49,753 nucleotides of DNA, taken from contig CAKUVH010000009.1 in assembly GCA_934695425.1 (NCBI GenBank), forward strand, positions 1 through 49,753, given 5' to 3'. A model generated the notes under the pieces. That model saw nothing but the letters and a program-made list of their open reading frames with translations, searched no databases and was not told where the DNA came from. Origin of the DNA: an uncultured Eubacteriales bacterium (lineage in GTDB: Bacteria > Bacillota > Clostridia > Oscillospirales > Acutalibacteraceae). The translations under genes and the position numbers were made by a program. Positions 42,500 to 49,684 of the stretch are shown here, in pieces. Within the stretch, counting starts at the first letter, position 1. Each line of letters opens with the position of its first letter.

Positions 42500-43651
42500 T
42501 TATTTTGAGGAATAAAGTGCAATCGCAGTTCTATTTGGAAGTTTGAAAATGCTTCCGGGAGTGAGGCTTTCTTTTTCGGTCATTCCGTTGAAGCTCGAGG
42601 CAGCTTTTGTGAACGAGGCGTCGTTATAGTAATTTTTACAAATCGATTCGATTGTATCGCCGTACTGGACTATATAATCTTCGTATGCTATATCGAGACC
42701 TTCGGAAAGAGTGACGCTTCCGATAGATTTACTTGTTGCCTGATTATCTTCGTTGTCGGTAGCAACGCTTTTATCGGATTCATCCTCGGCATTTCCGTTG
42801 TAATTTACATTTCCTATCGAAAATATGGTACTCGCCGAACCAATCGCTTGTCCTTTCATTATTTTGGTATATCCGAGGTAAACAAGCCCGATCACTACCG
42901 CGCAAGTCAAGCTGGTTTGAGTAATTTTCTTAATAAGTGGCTTTCTGAGGCTCAGTTGGTATTTTATATATCCTATCCAGGAGCTTGTCATCGAAACTTT
43001 TTCGGCTTTTTTTAGGTCTATTATCATTTGAGGGATTGAACTATAAAGCCCCTTTTTACATTTATAAAGCACGATGTGAAGCTGTTTATTGAACCCTGCT
43101 TCGCATTCTTGACGCAGAATATAAAAGATTATATCGTGTAAATTTTGGTTCATTTTTTCTTTTGAGTTTTTTTCGTAGGATTCGATATCTTTTAAATTAT
43201 AAATGAAAATTATATTTTTCTTATCATCTACTTTTATATTTTCGGGTTGAGTAACACACGCAAGAATTTGAGGAGAAAATTTACTCATTTTGTCAATTCT
43301 TACAAGAATATTCTCGAGTATCTTGCATCTGTCCTTAAAAGCTGTAGTGTTGAGCTCTTTGTCAAATTTTTCTTTTATGGTGGGGGCTTCTATATATTTG
43401 AAAATACTGTAAAATTTTTTATCATGGGTGAAAAAATCCAAAAACTCTTTCGGACGGTTCTTGTCTGAAAAAAGTTTAAATAAAGTTTTAAATATATGAA
43501 GATTTTCGTTTTTATACGGTATTTCATTTATAAGGAAAAGATTATTTTGTAAATTTTTTTCTCCCTTATATGAAATTGAAATCTTCATATTTGAACCTTC
43601 GTATGGAGTCGCTATTACTGTGTAATCTGTGTCTTTGTTCATTTTAACCAT
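42500..43651 (-). CDS. Membrane protein: pseudokinase-like cytoplasmic domain, one TM helix, C-terminal LysM
   Basis: 383 residues. Residues ~20-215 resemble a degenerate kinase C-lobe: QPENIKVDDKKNIIFIYNLKD at 135-155 aligns with the 'K-P-E-N-I-l-v-d...DFG' block, but the catalytic HRD and DFG Asp are missing. A membrane helix lies at ~246-262 (SLTCAVVIGLVYLGYTKIM). After an acidic linker, residues 326-372 form a LysM repeat (YIVQYGDTIESICKNYY to SIFKLP) that should bind peptidoglycan outside. So the protein could pass wall status to the cytoplasm or be a passive scaffold. The start has AAGGGG. It is divergent from the sensor/MORN operon. The pseudokinase call is by eye. Confidence 0.75.
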   Translation of the reverse strand: MVKMNKDTDYTVIATPYEGSNMKISISYKGEKNLQNNLFLINEIPYKNENLHIFKTLFKLFSDKNRPKEFLDFFTHDKKFYSIFKYIEAPTIKEKFDKELNTTAFKDRCKILENILVRIDKMSKFSPQILACVTQPENIKVDDKKNIIFIYNLKDIESYEKNSKEKMNQNLHDIIFYILRQECEAGFNKQLHIVLYKCKKGLYSSIPQMIIDLKKAEKVSMTSSWIGYIKYQLSLRKPLIKKITQTSLTCAVVIGLVYLGYTKIMKGQAIGSASTIFSIGNVNYNGNAEDESDKSVATDNEDNQATSKSIGSVTLSEGLDIAYEDYIVQYGDTIESICKNYYNDASFTKAASSFNGMTEKESLTPGSIFKLPNRTAIALYSSK

Positions 43652-43705
43652 AAATCTAAAACCCCTTCAAATTCAAAATTAGAAAATAAACTATATTTTT
43701 TGTGC

Positions 43706-43734
43706 TTGACTGAATTATTCTATAATAATATACT
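43706..43734 (+). promoter_or_regulatory. Promoter of the sensor-MORN operon
   Basis: TTGACT at 43706-43711 and TATACT at 43729-43734 with a 17-bp spacer. It lies in the AT-rich 204-bp gap between the two divergent genes. The rest of the gap shows no gene. Confidence 0.6.
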
Positions 43735-43855
43735 ATATTATACAGTATAAAAATAAAATAGTAAATTTATTTATTCTAAAAAAATTATAAAAAATGCATA
43801 TTTTTAGTTTTGCATTATGGATAAATAATAAATTTAAAGTTGAGGTGTAAAAATT

Positions 43856-46789
43856 ATGGGAAAAACTGCAAGTGTTAAAAAACAAACAAAGGAAACCAAA
43901 CCTAAGAAACAAACTCTAAAAAAACTCAAAGAATTGTTCGAAGAACCAAAAGTGCGCTATTCGGTTTTGGGGGTTATAGTGCTTATCGCTTCGTTTTTGC
44001 TCCAGTATTTTATCAGCACGCCCAATACCGGGACTTTCCTAGCTTCAGATATGGATTCTTTAGGCAACGTCTATATTCTTGGCGTGGATAAGGACAAGGA
44101 CCAATATAAAATCACGAAAATACGAGCGAACGGTTCGAAAGAATTTTCGATTGATTTGGAAAAGTCAAAAGAAAACACAGCTATTTCATACAGCAATCTG
44201 GAAGTAGATTCAAAGGGTAATTTTTATGTTGTAAAACGCCAGAAAAACACCAATGTAGTTGTTCCGGATAAATCTTATTATCCAATCAAAAATGAAATCA
44301 TAATGATGTACGACACAAACGGCGCATATGTTAAACAAGCTGCTTCGTTTGACTTGTCGAAAGATTCAACGCCTCCCACAGACTCATATGTACAAAAGAT
44401 TCAACTTGTAGACACCAACATGACTGTCATAACAAAAAACAAAAACAGATATGATATTGTAAAAGTATCTCCTCTCGAAGATGTAAGCCCGCAAAAAATC
44501 AATTCTTTTGATGTTTCCCCCGAAGAGGGCTACACCAATACCGACGAAGGCTGGGTACTTGATGCATGCGTATTGTCTACCGGAAGAGTATTCTATTCAA
44601 CTCCTAACGGCAAACTCTGGGGAATGGATAACAAAGGATCTTTTGTTGAATATTCAAATGCAATTTCCTCTAAGTTTTTGATCTCGGGAATGTATGTTGA
44701 CAATATGGACGACATTTATTTTACCGACTCAATAAACGGCGGACTTTATAAGTTGGATACCAAGAGCATAGTTTCAAAAGAACTTTATGGGTTGGAATCC
44801 ACAATAAATGAAGGCTCTTCAATAAAATTAAAAGATGTAAGAAAAGTTAAATTATTATCTCAAAACGATTTTTACGCACCGTCAAAAGATTTCACAAACC
44901 CATATTATGTAAGATTTGGCATGGAAAATAAATTAGTTTCAGATATCCATGAAAAAATTATTCCTTGGGGACTATTATATACTTTGATAATCGCCGCAGC
45001 TATTTCAGGGGTTATCTATTTGGCAAGATATCTTTCAAAACTCGAAATCACAAGAGTTCCTCTCGGTGTGAGAATAGGAATGATGTTTATTCCGGTTTTG
45101 ATAGTAGGACTTGGAATCTTGGTAGGAATTAACACTAAAGATTCAGTAAATGAATATATGTCGGTTTTAAGAAGTGAACAAGAACGTGGCGCAAAAACAA
45201 TCGTTGATGCTATCGACGGCAACAGCTTTTCGAAAATAAATCCCGTGACGGATTACATGAGCAAAGATTATGTCGCACTTAAAAATTCAGTAAATAAAGG
45301 CTATAGTGATTTGCTTACAAAAATCGGTGATCGAAGCGATTATGTAGTTGTTTACACCGAAAAATACAACAAACTCTATGCTCTTGTAAACAGCAAATAT
45401 AGTGGCGATTCCGATTCTTACGAAACACTAAAATACACCGACCCTGATATGGTTTCATCGGATTGCGTTTTGGTTGACTCTGTGCTCGAAAGAGATGAAA
45501 TCGAATCTCTTTACAATATCTGGGAGAAATTCTCCAATAAGAGCTTGACTGTGGATTCTCAGGAAGAATCTTTCAGGGATGTTTACGGAGATATTTCGGG
45601 TTCATTCGTGGCAATTAAGGACAACAGCGGCACAGTTGTGGGATTTGTAGGAAATTACCTCGATGAAAATATTCACAGCACCAGAGAATTTTATGAGATA
45701 TTAAAACATTCTATAGCAGTAATTTTTGTAATAGCCGTCCTGCTGATAGCTTACGTTTGCTTTGTAATCAAATGGTGCCTCAGACCTCTTAAAAAGATTG
45801 AAAAAGGCATAAACAAGATTTCAAAGGGAGAATGGAACACAAGAATTAAAATTGCTTCAAGAGATGAATTCGCAGATATAGCCTCGGCGTTTAATATCAT
45901 GTCCGACAAAATAGACAGGTACACTTCTAACCTAATAAGGCTCAACAAAGAATATATAAGATATGTCCCGTCAGAAATTTTCAGGTTCATGAATAAAGAA
46001 AAAATCACTCAAGTCGACCTATTTGATAACAATAATGTTGATCTTTCCATGATTTATATAACTTTTAACCTTTCGAAAAATTCCGGCGAAATCGAAAGCG
46101 AATCAAAAATATTTGAGTACCTTAAAAATACCTACACCGAGATATTTAAAGTGGTAAAAGATAATGGCGGTGTGGTACAATCTTTCGACAGCCTGGATTG
46201 TGTAATTCTATTCCCAAAAGGAACTCAAGGTGCTTTGAATGCTTCTGTTCAGCTCCGTGAGATTAACATTCCGGACAAGATTAAAAATCATATGAACATA
46301 ACCGTGGGCTATGACAACGCTTTGGTAGGTGTTCTCGGAACCGACGACAGACGCGGCGCGGTTATAGTTTCAGACGAAATCATGAAGATGTTTAATATTG
46401 ACAGCTACATGAAAACTATAGGCGTAAATCACATTGCAACCAAGGAGATTATTGATAATCTTGACGACAACTCAATTTATGATTATAGGTATATCGGAAA
46501 AATAAATAATACCAACATATCCGGTTGCACGGATGCTTATGAAATAATCGATTCTTCAAATAAATATAAACACGACCTCTATATTTCAACTCAAAAAATG
46601 TTTGAAAAAGCTGTAAAACTTTATATTAATGCCGAATTTGAAGAGGCACGAAAGATGTTTACAAACGTCTTGAGAGTGAACGAAAACGATAAGGTAGCGG
46701 TTCATTATCTTACTAGGTGTGATGAATATATTAACAAGCAAAAAGACAACAAATATAAGTCGTTAGGCTTTTCGGGATATTTGATTTAA
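43856..46789 (+). CDS. Large membrane sensor: propeller-like domain, HAMP, degenerate nucleotide cyclase domain, TPR-like end
   Basis: 977 residues. In order: a basic cytoplasmic start; TM1 ~36-53; an extracytoplasmic region with NHL/propeller-like repeats (DMDSLGNVYILG, NLEVDSKGNFYVVK, GMYVDNMDDIYFTD); TM2 ~372-392; TM3 ~404-425; a second outside region (~430-615); TM4 ~618-642; HAMP (~640-695, LRPLKKIEKGINKISKGEWN); a class III cyclase-like domain (~735-880); and a C-terminal TPR-like pair (EARKMFTNVLRVNENDKVAV). The first metal-binding Asp block of active cyclases is replaced by MIYITFNLSKN, and the second Asp is shifted (FDSLDCVILF), so catalysis is doubtful. First gene of an operon with the MORN protein. 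Probably reads an outside signal and relays it by conformation. Confidence 0.82.
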   Translation: MGKTASVKKQTKETKPKKQTLKKLKELFEEPKVRYSVLGVIVLIASFLLQYFISTPNTGTFLASDMDSLGNVYILGVDKDKDQYKITKIRANGSKEFSIDLEKSKENTAISYSNLEVDSKGNFYVVKRQKNTNVVVPDKSYYPIKNEIIMMYDTNGAYVKQAASFDLSKDSTPPTDSYVQKIQLVDTNMTVITKNKNRYDIVKVSPLEDVSPQKINSFDVSPEEGYTNTDEGWVLDACVLSTGRVFYSTPNGKLWGMDNKGSFVEYSNAISSKFLISGMYVDNMDDIYFTDSINGGLYKLDTKSIVSKELYGLESTINEGSSIKLKDVRKVKLLSQNDFYAPSKDFTNPYYVRFGMENKLVSDIHEKIIPWGLLYTLIIAAAISGVIYLARYLSKLEITRVPLGVRIGMMFIPVLIVGLGILVGINTKDSVNEYMSVLRSEQERGAKTIVDAIDGNSFSKINPVTDYMSKDYVALKNSVNKGYSDLLTKIGDRSDYVVVYTEKYNKLYALVNSKYSGDSDSYETLKYTDPDMVSSDCVLVDSVLERDEIESLYNIWEKFSNKSLTVDSQEESFRDVYGDISGSFVAIKDNSGTVVGFVGNYLDENIHSTREFYEILKHSIAVIFVIAVLLIAYVCFVIKWCLRPLKKIEKGINKISKGEWNTRIKIASRDEFADIASAFNIMSDKIDRYTSNLIRLNKEYIRYVPSEIFRFMNKEKITQVDLFDNNNVDLSMIYITFNLSKNSGEIESESKIFEYLKNTYTEIFKVVKDNGGVVQSFDSLDCVILFPKGTQGALNASVQLREINIPDKIKNHMNITVGYDNALVGVLGTDDRRGAVIVSDEIMKMFNIDSYMKTIGVNHIATKEIIDNLDDNSIYDYRYIGKINNTNISGCTDAYEIIDSSNKYKHDLYISTQKMFEKAVKLYINAEFEEARKMFTNVLRVNENDKVAVHYLTRCDEYINKQKDNKYKSLGFSGYLI

Positions 46790-46816
46790 AATTTTAAAGT
46801 AAGAGGATGAGACCGT

Positions 46817-48325
46817 ATGAATAGTATAAGTGATATTTTAGGAAGAATAACTACCAGTTTGAATTCTCAATTTACGATTTTAAGTTCCTTCATGGTAAGA
46901 ATTCAAAACTTCGGCACGCAAGTTGCTCAGGTAGTTCAGCAAAAAGTTCAAAAATTTATTCAAACCATGACCAAAGACCCGGCGTCGAAATCGGATTATT
47001 GGAAAGTACTTGGACTTTATTTTTCCAAAAAGCTCGTAGTAATGAGTGCCGTAATTACAGCCGTCGTGGGATATGCTCTGGTCACATGGGTGTACCCATG
47101 GGCGGACGGAAGACTCTGGACCGCAAATATACGCATAGACACCGCCAAGCTTTCTTCTTTCGATGGCAAGGCACGACTTTATGATACTTCCAATGTAAAA
47201 ATATACGAAGGAAACGTGAAAATGGGACGACCTAACGGCGAAGGTTCTCAGTACGATTCCTCAGGTAATTTGATATACAAAGGCAATTTTGAAAGCGGAA
47301 AATACAGCGGTGAAGGTCAATTTTATGACAGCGATGGAGTACTTATTTATGACGGCAAGTTTGCCAATAACATGTACGAGGGCGAAGGAAAGCTCTATAA
47401 TTCAATAGGAAAAATAATTTATATAGGCAATTTTTCCGGCGGGTCGTACGGTGGAATAGGTATTGAATATAACCCCGATACAGGCGTGAAAACTTACTAC
47501 GGCGACCATGAAGGCGGAGCAAGGTCCGGTCATGGCACCGAATATGAATCCGACGGCAATACAGTCCTATACGAGGGCGATTTCAAAGATGGAAAATACG
47601 GCGGTGTCGGCAAACTTTATTCTAATTCCACTCTTTTATATATGGGTAATTTTGAAGATGGCCTGTACAGCGGCAACGGAAACCTTTACGATTTGGACAC
47701 AGGCGTTGTAAGATATTCCGGCGAATTCAAAGACGGTCTTTACGACGGCAGCGGTACTCTTTATAATGTAAACACATCGGTAATGGAGTATGCCGGAACA
47801 TTTTCAAAAGGCAAAAAGCAAGGAACCGGAACATATTACGATACGCTCGGTTCGAAGAAATTTAGCGGTAACTTCCGTAGTGACAGCATTGACTACATCG
47901 GATATCTTGGCGCTAAACCTGATAAAATATCTTCTGAATTCGGTCAGGAAAGCTACAGGACCGAGGTTGATAATCGCCTTATTATTACCTATCTCAACCA
48001 CGATGCTTCAGTTGTGTTTAAGGTTGATGAATCCGAGGGAGAATATGTTTGCGAGAAGATAATTTTGGGAATCAAGGAACAATTCATGGGTCTTGGAGCT
48101 CAAAGCACCGCGGTTGAAAGAAGAAATGTCATGGGCGAACCGTTCTCTTCAATCAATTATAGTTGCCCCGACTATTATAAAACTGTATTTTCTAACCTCG
48201 CTATAAATATAGATAATGTCGAAAAAGTTCCGAGCGATAAATATATTATGGAAAATTACTTCATTAGATTCTATTTCAATGAAGGTCGCACAGAGCTTAA
48301 ATGTATAGAAATTTGCAATAATTAA
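46817..48325 (+). CDS. MORN-repeat membrane protein
   Basis: 502 residues. An amphipathic N-terminal region (1-60) is followed by one membrane helix at ~73-95 (LVVMSAVITAVVGYALVTWV), then about ten MORN-type repeats from ~128 to ~350 with the pattern Y-x-G-x-F/K-x-x-G-x-x-x-G-x-G-x-x-Y (for example YKGNFESGKYSGEGQFYDSD). A C-terminal domain of ~130 residues follows, with WLK-poor alpha/beta character. MORN repeats often bind lipids, peptidoglycan-related partners or other proteins. It is 28 bp downstream of the sensor gene and shares its transcript; together with the LysM protein they suggest a wall- or membrane-linked assembly. A strong terminator follows. Confidence 0.88.
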   Translation: MNSISDILGRITTSLNSQFTILSSFMVRIQNFGTQVAQVVQQKVQKFIQTMTKDPASKSDYWKVLGLYFSKKLVVMSAVITAVVGYALVTWVYPWADGRLWTANIRIDTAKLSSFDGKARLYDTSNVKIYEGNVKMGRPNGEGSQYDSSGNLIYKGNFESGKYSGEGQFYDSDGVLIYDGKFANNMYEGEGKLYNSIGKIIYIGNFSGGSYGGIGIEYNPDTGVKTYYGDHEGGARSGHGTEYESDGNTVLYEGDFKDGKYGGVGKLYSNSTLLYMGNFEDGLYSGNGNLYDLDTGVVRYSGEFKDGLYDGSGTLYNVNTSVMEYAGTFSKGKKQGTGTYYDTLGSKKFSGNFRSDSIDYIGYLGAKPDKISSEFGQESYRTEVDNRLIITYLNHDASVVFKVDESEGEYVCEKIILGIKEQFMGLGAQSTAVERRNVMGEPFSSINYSCPDYYKTVFSNLAINIDNVEKVPSDKYIMENYFIRFYFNEGRTELKCIEICNN

Positions 48326-48335
48326 ACCTAAAGAA

Positions 48336-48373
48336 AACTCTATTTGATTTCACGGTCAAATAGAGTTATTTTA
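48336..48373 (+). terminator. Intrinsic terminator of the sensor-MORN operon
   Basis: A perfect 12-bp stem, AACTCTATTTGA (48336-48347) with TCAAATAGAGTT (48356-48367), followed by ATTTT. Confidence 0.9.
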
Positions 48374-48392
48374 TTAAATATTCACAAAATGC

Positions 48393-48421
48393 TTGACAAT
48401 GTATGCGCGTACATATATAAT
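48393..48421 (+). promoter_or_regulatory. Strong orphan promoter before the toxin-antitoxin array
   Basis: TTGACA at 48393-48398 and TATAAT at 48416-48421, 17-bp spacer, with a near-palindrome TGTATGCGCGTACA in the spacer that could be an operator. It points into the array; no separate gene follows before the first antitoxin promoter. It may be a second antitoxin promoter or the remnant of another unit. Confidence 0.55.
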
Positions 48422-48464
48422 AGTATGTAGAATTATTTAAATTTCAACAAGAAATAAAGTAATG

Positions 48465-48493
48465 TTGACTTTTAGAAATTCGCGGCATATAAT
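48465..48493 (+). promoter_or_regulatory. Antitoxin RNA promoter, module 1
   Basis: TTGACT at 48465-48470, TATAAT at 48488-48493, 17-bp spacer. Confidence 0.85.
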
Positions 48494-48499
48494 AAAGGT

Positions 48500-48595
48500 A
48501 GTAGGAGCGAAACCGTTTAAAAAGCGGTCAGCCTCCCAAAATATTGTTTGTTATAAAAACCGTCCTTTTGAGCGAGAAACGGTTTTTATTTTTTT
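48500..48595 (+). ncRNA. Antitoxin RNA candidate, module 1
   Basis: About 95 nt from the promoter start to the T run. It begins with AGTAGGAG, folds a small hairpin around ACCG/CGGT, carries GCCTCC (complementary to the toxin Shine-Dalgarno GGAGG), and ends with the terminator stem AAAAACCG (48555-48562) / CGGTTTTT (48580-48587). The last ~45 nt are the exact complement of the toxin mRNA 3' end. Its ends are inferred. Confidence 0.75.
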
Positions 48596-48681
48596 GTGTT
48601 TTTATCTATAAAATTTACAGCACTGAAAAGTACTATAAAGTACATTACAAAAATGCTTGCAAAGATGATAAAGTCCAACAT
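48586..48681 (-). CDS. 31-residue hydrophobic peptide (type I toxin candidate), module 1
   Basis: MLDFIIFASIFVMYFIVLFS followed by AVNFIDKNTKK: one membrane helix and a short charged tail, the layout of Fst/Ldr-type toxins, which act at the membrane. GGAGG (48690-48694) lies 8 nt before the ATG and pairs with CCTCC (48699-48703) in a GATT-looped hairpin, so the mRNA hides its own ribosome site. The stop lies in the shared terminator. The sequence is not recognised as a named toxin family. Confidence 0.8.
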   Translation of the reverse strand: MLDFIIFASIFVMYFIVLFSAVNFIDKNTKK

Positions 48682-48748
48682 AATATCTACCTCCAATCGG
48701 AGGCAGAGTAACCGCTCTCTATAGGCTAAACTCCTACTACAGAACTTA

Positions 48749-48777
48749 ATTATATATTAAAAGGAATTAAAATTCAA
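48749..48777 (-). promoter_or_regulatory. Toxin promoter, module 1
   Basis: On the minus strand TTGAAT (48772-48777) and TATAAT (48749-48754), 17-bp spacer. The predicted leader is ~60 nt and starts close to GTAGTAGGAG. Confidence 0.8.
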
Positions 48778-48795
48778 CAAAAAAATAAAGTCATG

Positions 48796-48824
48796 TTGAC
48801 TTTTAGGAATTTGAGACATATAAT
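48796..48824 (+). promoter_or_regulatory. Antitoxin RNA promoter, module 2
   Basis: TTGACT at 48796-48801, TATAAT at 48819-48824, 17-bp spacer. Confidence 0.85.
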
Positions 48825-48830
48825 AAAAGC

Positions 48831-48930
48831 AGTAGGAGCGAAACCGTTTAAAAAGCGGCTCGCCCCAAAATAATGAATTAAACTATTAAAGCCGTTTCAC
48901 TTTTGGTCGAGAGATACGGCTTAAATTTTT
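48831..48930 (+). ncRNA. Antitoxin RNA candidate, module 2
   Basis: About 100 nt. Same 5' part as module 1, but GCGGTCAGCCTCC is replaced by GCGGCTCGCCCC. The CUCGCC part can pair with GGUGAG of the module 2 toxin ribosome site. The terminator stem is AAGCCGT (48889-48895) / ACGGCTT (48916-48922). Confidence 0.72.
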
Positions 48931-49016
48931 GTGTTTTTATCAATTAAATCCACGGCAAGATAAATAATAGCCGGAAAAATCATAAAGAATATTACAATAA
49001 ACATAATTTCAAACAC
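48921..49016 (-). CDS. 31-residue hydrophobic peptide, module 2 (diverged)
   Basis: Begins with GTG: VFEIMFIVIFFMIFPAIIYL then AVDLIDKNTKI. It has the same length and the same LIDKNTK-type tail as modules 1, 3 and 4, but a different helix with a central Pro. GGAGG lies 7 nt before the GTG. An ATG overlapping it is out of frame and closes after eight codons. The same leader layout (CTCCCC before GGGAGG) can hide the ribosome site. Confidence 0.75.
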   Translation of the reverse strand: MFEIMFIVIFFMIFPAIIYLAVDLIDKNTKI

Positions 49017-49087
49017 ATTCTCACCTCCCGTCTTTTGGGGAGTGAGCGAGCCGTCCTCCGTAGGCTAAACTCCTACTACAGGGTTTA

Positions 49088-49116
49088 ATTATATATTAAA
49101 AGAAACTAAAATTCAA
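49088..49116 (-). promoter_or_regulatory. Toxin promoter, module 2
   Basis: Minus strand TTGAAT (49111-49116) and TATAAT (49088-49093), 17-bp spacer. Confidence 0.8.
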
Positions 49117-49134
49117 CAAAAAAATAAAGTCATG

Positions 49135-49163
49135 TTGACTTTTAGAAATTCGCAGCATATAAT
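49135..49163 (+). promoter_or_regulatory. Antitoxin RNA promoter, module 3
   Basis: TTGACT at 49135-49140, TATAAT at 49158-49163, 17-bp spacer. Confidence 0.85.
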
Positions 49164-49169
49164 AAAGGT

Positions 49170-49266
49170 AGTAGGAGCGAAACCGTTTAAAAAGCGGTCA
49201 GCCTCCAAAAGTATTATTTAGTTTAAAAACCGTGACTTTTGGGTGAGAAACGGTTTTTATTTTTTT
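49170..49266 (+). ncRNA. Antitoxin RNA candidate, module 3
   Basis: About 97 nt, very similar to module 1. CCTCCAA is complementary to TTGGAGG of the toxin ribosome site over 7 nt. The terminator stem is AAAAACCG (49225-49232) / CGGTTTTT (49251-49258). Confidence 0.75.
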
Positions 49267-49352
49267 GTATTTTTATCAATAAAATTTATAGCACTGAAAA
49301 GTACTACAAAATACATTACAAATAAACTTGCAAATGCGATAAAATCTAACAT
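49257..49352 (-). CDS. 31-residue hydrophobic peptide, module 3
   Basis: MLDFIAFASLFVMYFVVLFS followed by AINFIDKNTKK, differing from module 1 by conservative changes (I6A, I10L, I16V, V22I). GGAGG lies 8 nt before the ATG, inside the same CCTCC/GGAGG hairpin. The conservative nature of the changes suggests selection on the peptide. Confidence 0.8.
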   Translation of the reverse strand: MLDFIAFASLFVMYFVVLFSAINFIDKNTKK

Positions 49353-49419
49353 AATATCTACCTCCAATCGGAGGCAGAGTAACCGCTCTCTATAGGCTAA
49401 ACTCCTACTACAGAACTTA

Positions 49420-49448
49420 ATTATATATTAAAAGAAATTAAAATTCAA
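49420..49448 (-). promoter_or_regulatory. Toxin promoter, module 3
   Basis: Minus strand TTGAAT (49443-49448) and TATAAT (49420-49425), 17-bp spacer. Confidence 0.8.
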
Positions 49449-49466
49449 CAAAAAAATAAAGTCATG

Positions 49467-49495
49467 TTGACTTTTAAGAATTCGTGACATATAAT
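49467..49495 (+). promoter_or_regulatory. Antitoxin RNA promoter, module 4
   Basis: TTGACT at 49467-49472, TATAAT at 49490-49495, 17-bp spacer. Confidence 0.85.
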
Positions 49496-49501
49496 AAAAA
49501 G

Positions 49502-49598
49502 TAGTAGGAGCGGAACCGTTTAAAAAGCGGTCAGCCTCCCAAATGTGATTTTCTTAATAAAAACCGAACTTTGGTAGAGTGGCGGTTTTTATTTTTTT
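49502..49598 (+). ncRNA. Antitoxin RNA candidate, module 4
   Basis: About 97 nt, with GTAGTAGGAGCGGAACCG at the start (CGG where modules 1-3 have CGA) and GCCTCCC as in module 1. The terminator stem is AAAAACCG (49559-49566) / CGGTTTTT (49583-49590), with a loop that differs from those of the other modules. Confidence 0.75.
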
Positions 49599-49684
49599 GT
49601 GTTTTTATCTATAAAATTTACAGCACTGAAAAGTACTATAAAGTACATTACAAAAATGCTTGCAAAGATGATAAAGTCCAACAT
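49589..49684 (-). CDS. 31-residue hydrophobic peptide, module 4
   Basis: The peptide is identical to that of module 1, and the DNA from the coding region through the leader is also identical as far as the window shows. This points to a recent duplication or gene conversion between units 1 and 4. Its promoter is cut by the window end. Confidence 0.8.
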   Translation of the reverse strand: MLDFIIFASIFVMYFIVLFSAVNFIDKNTKK

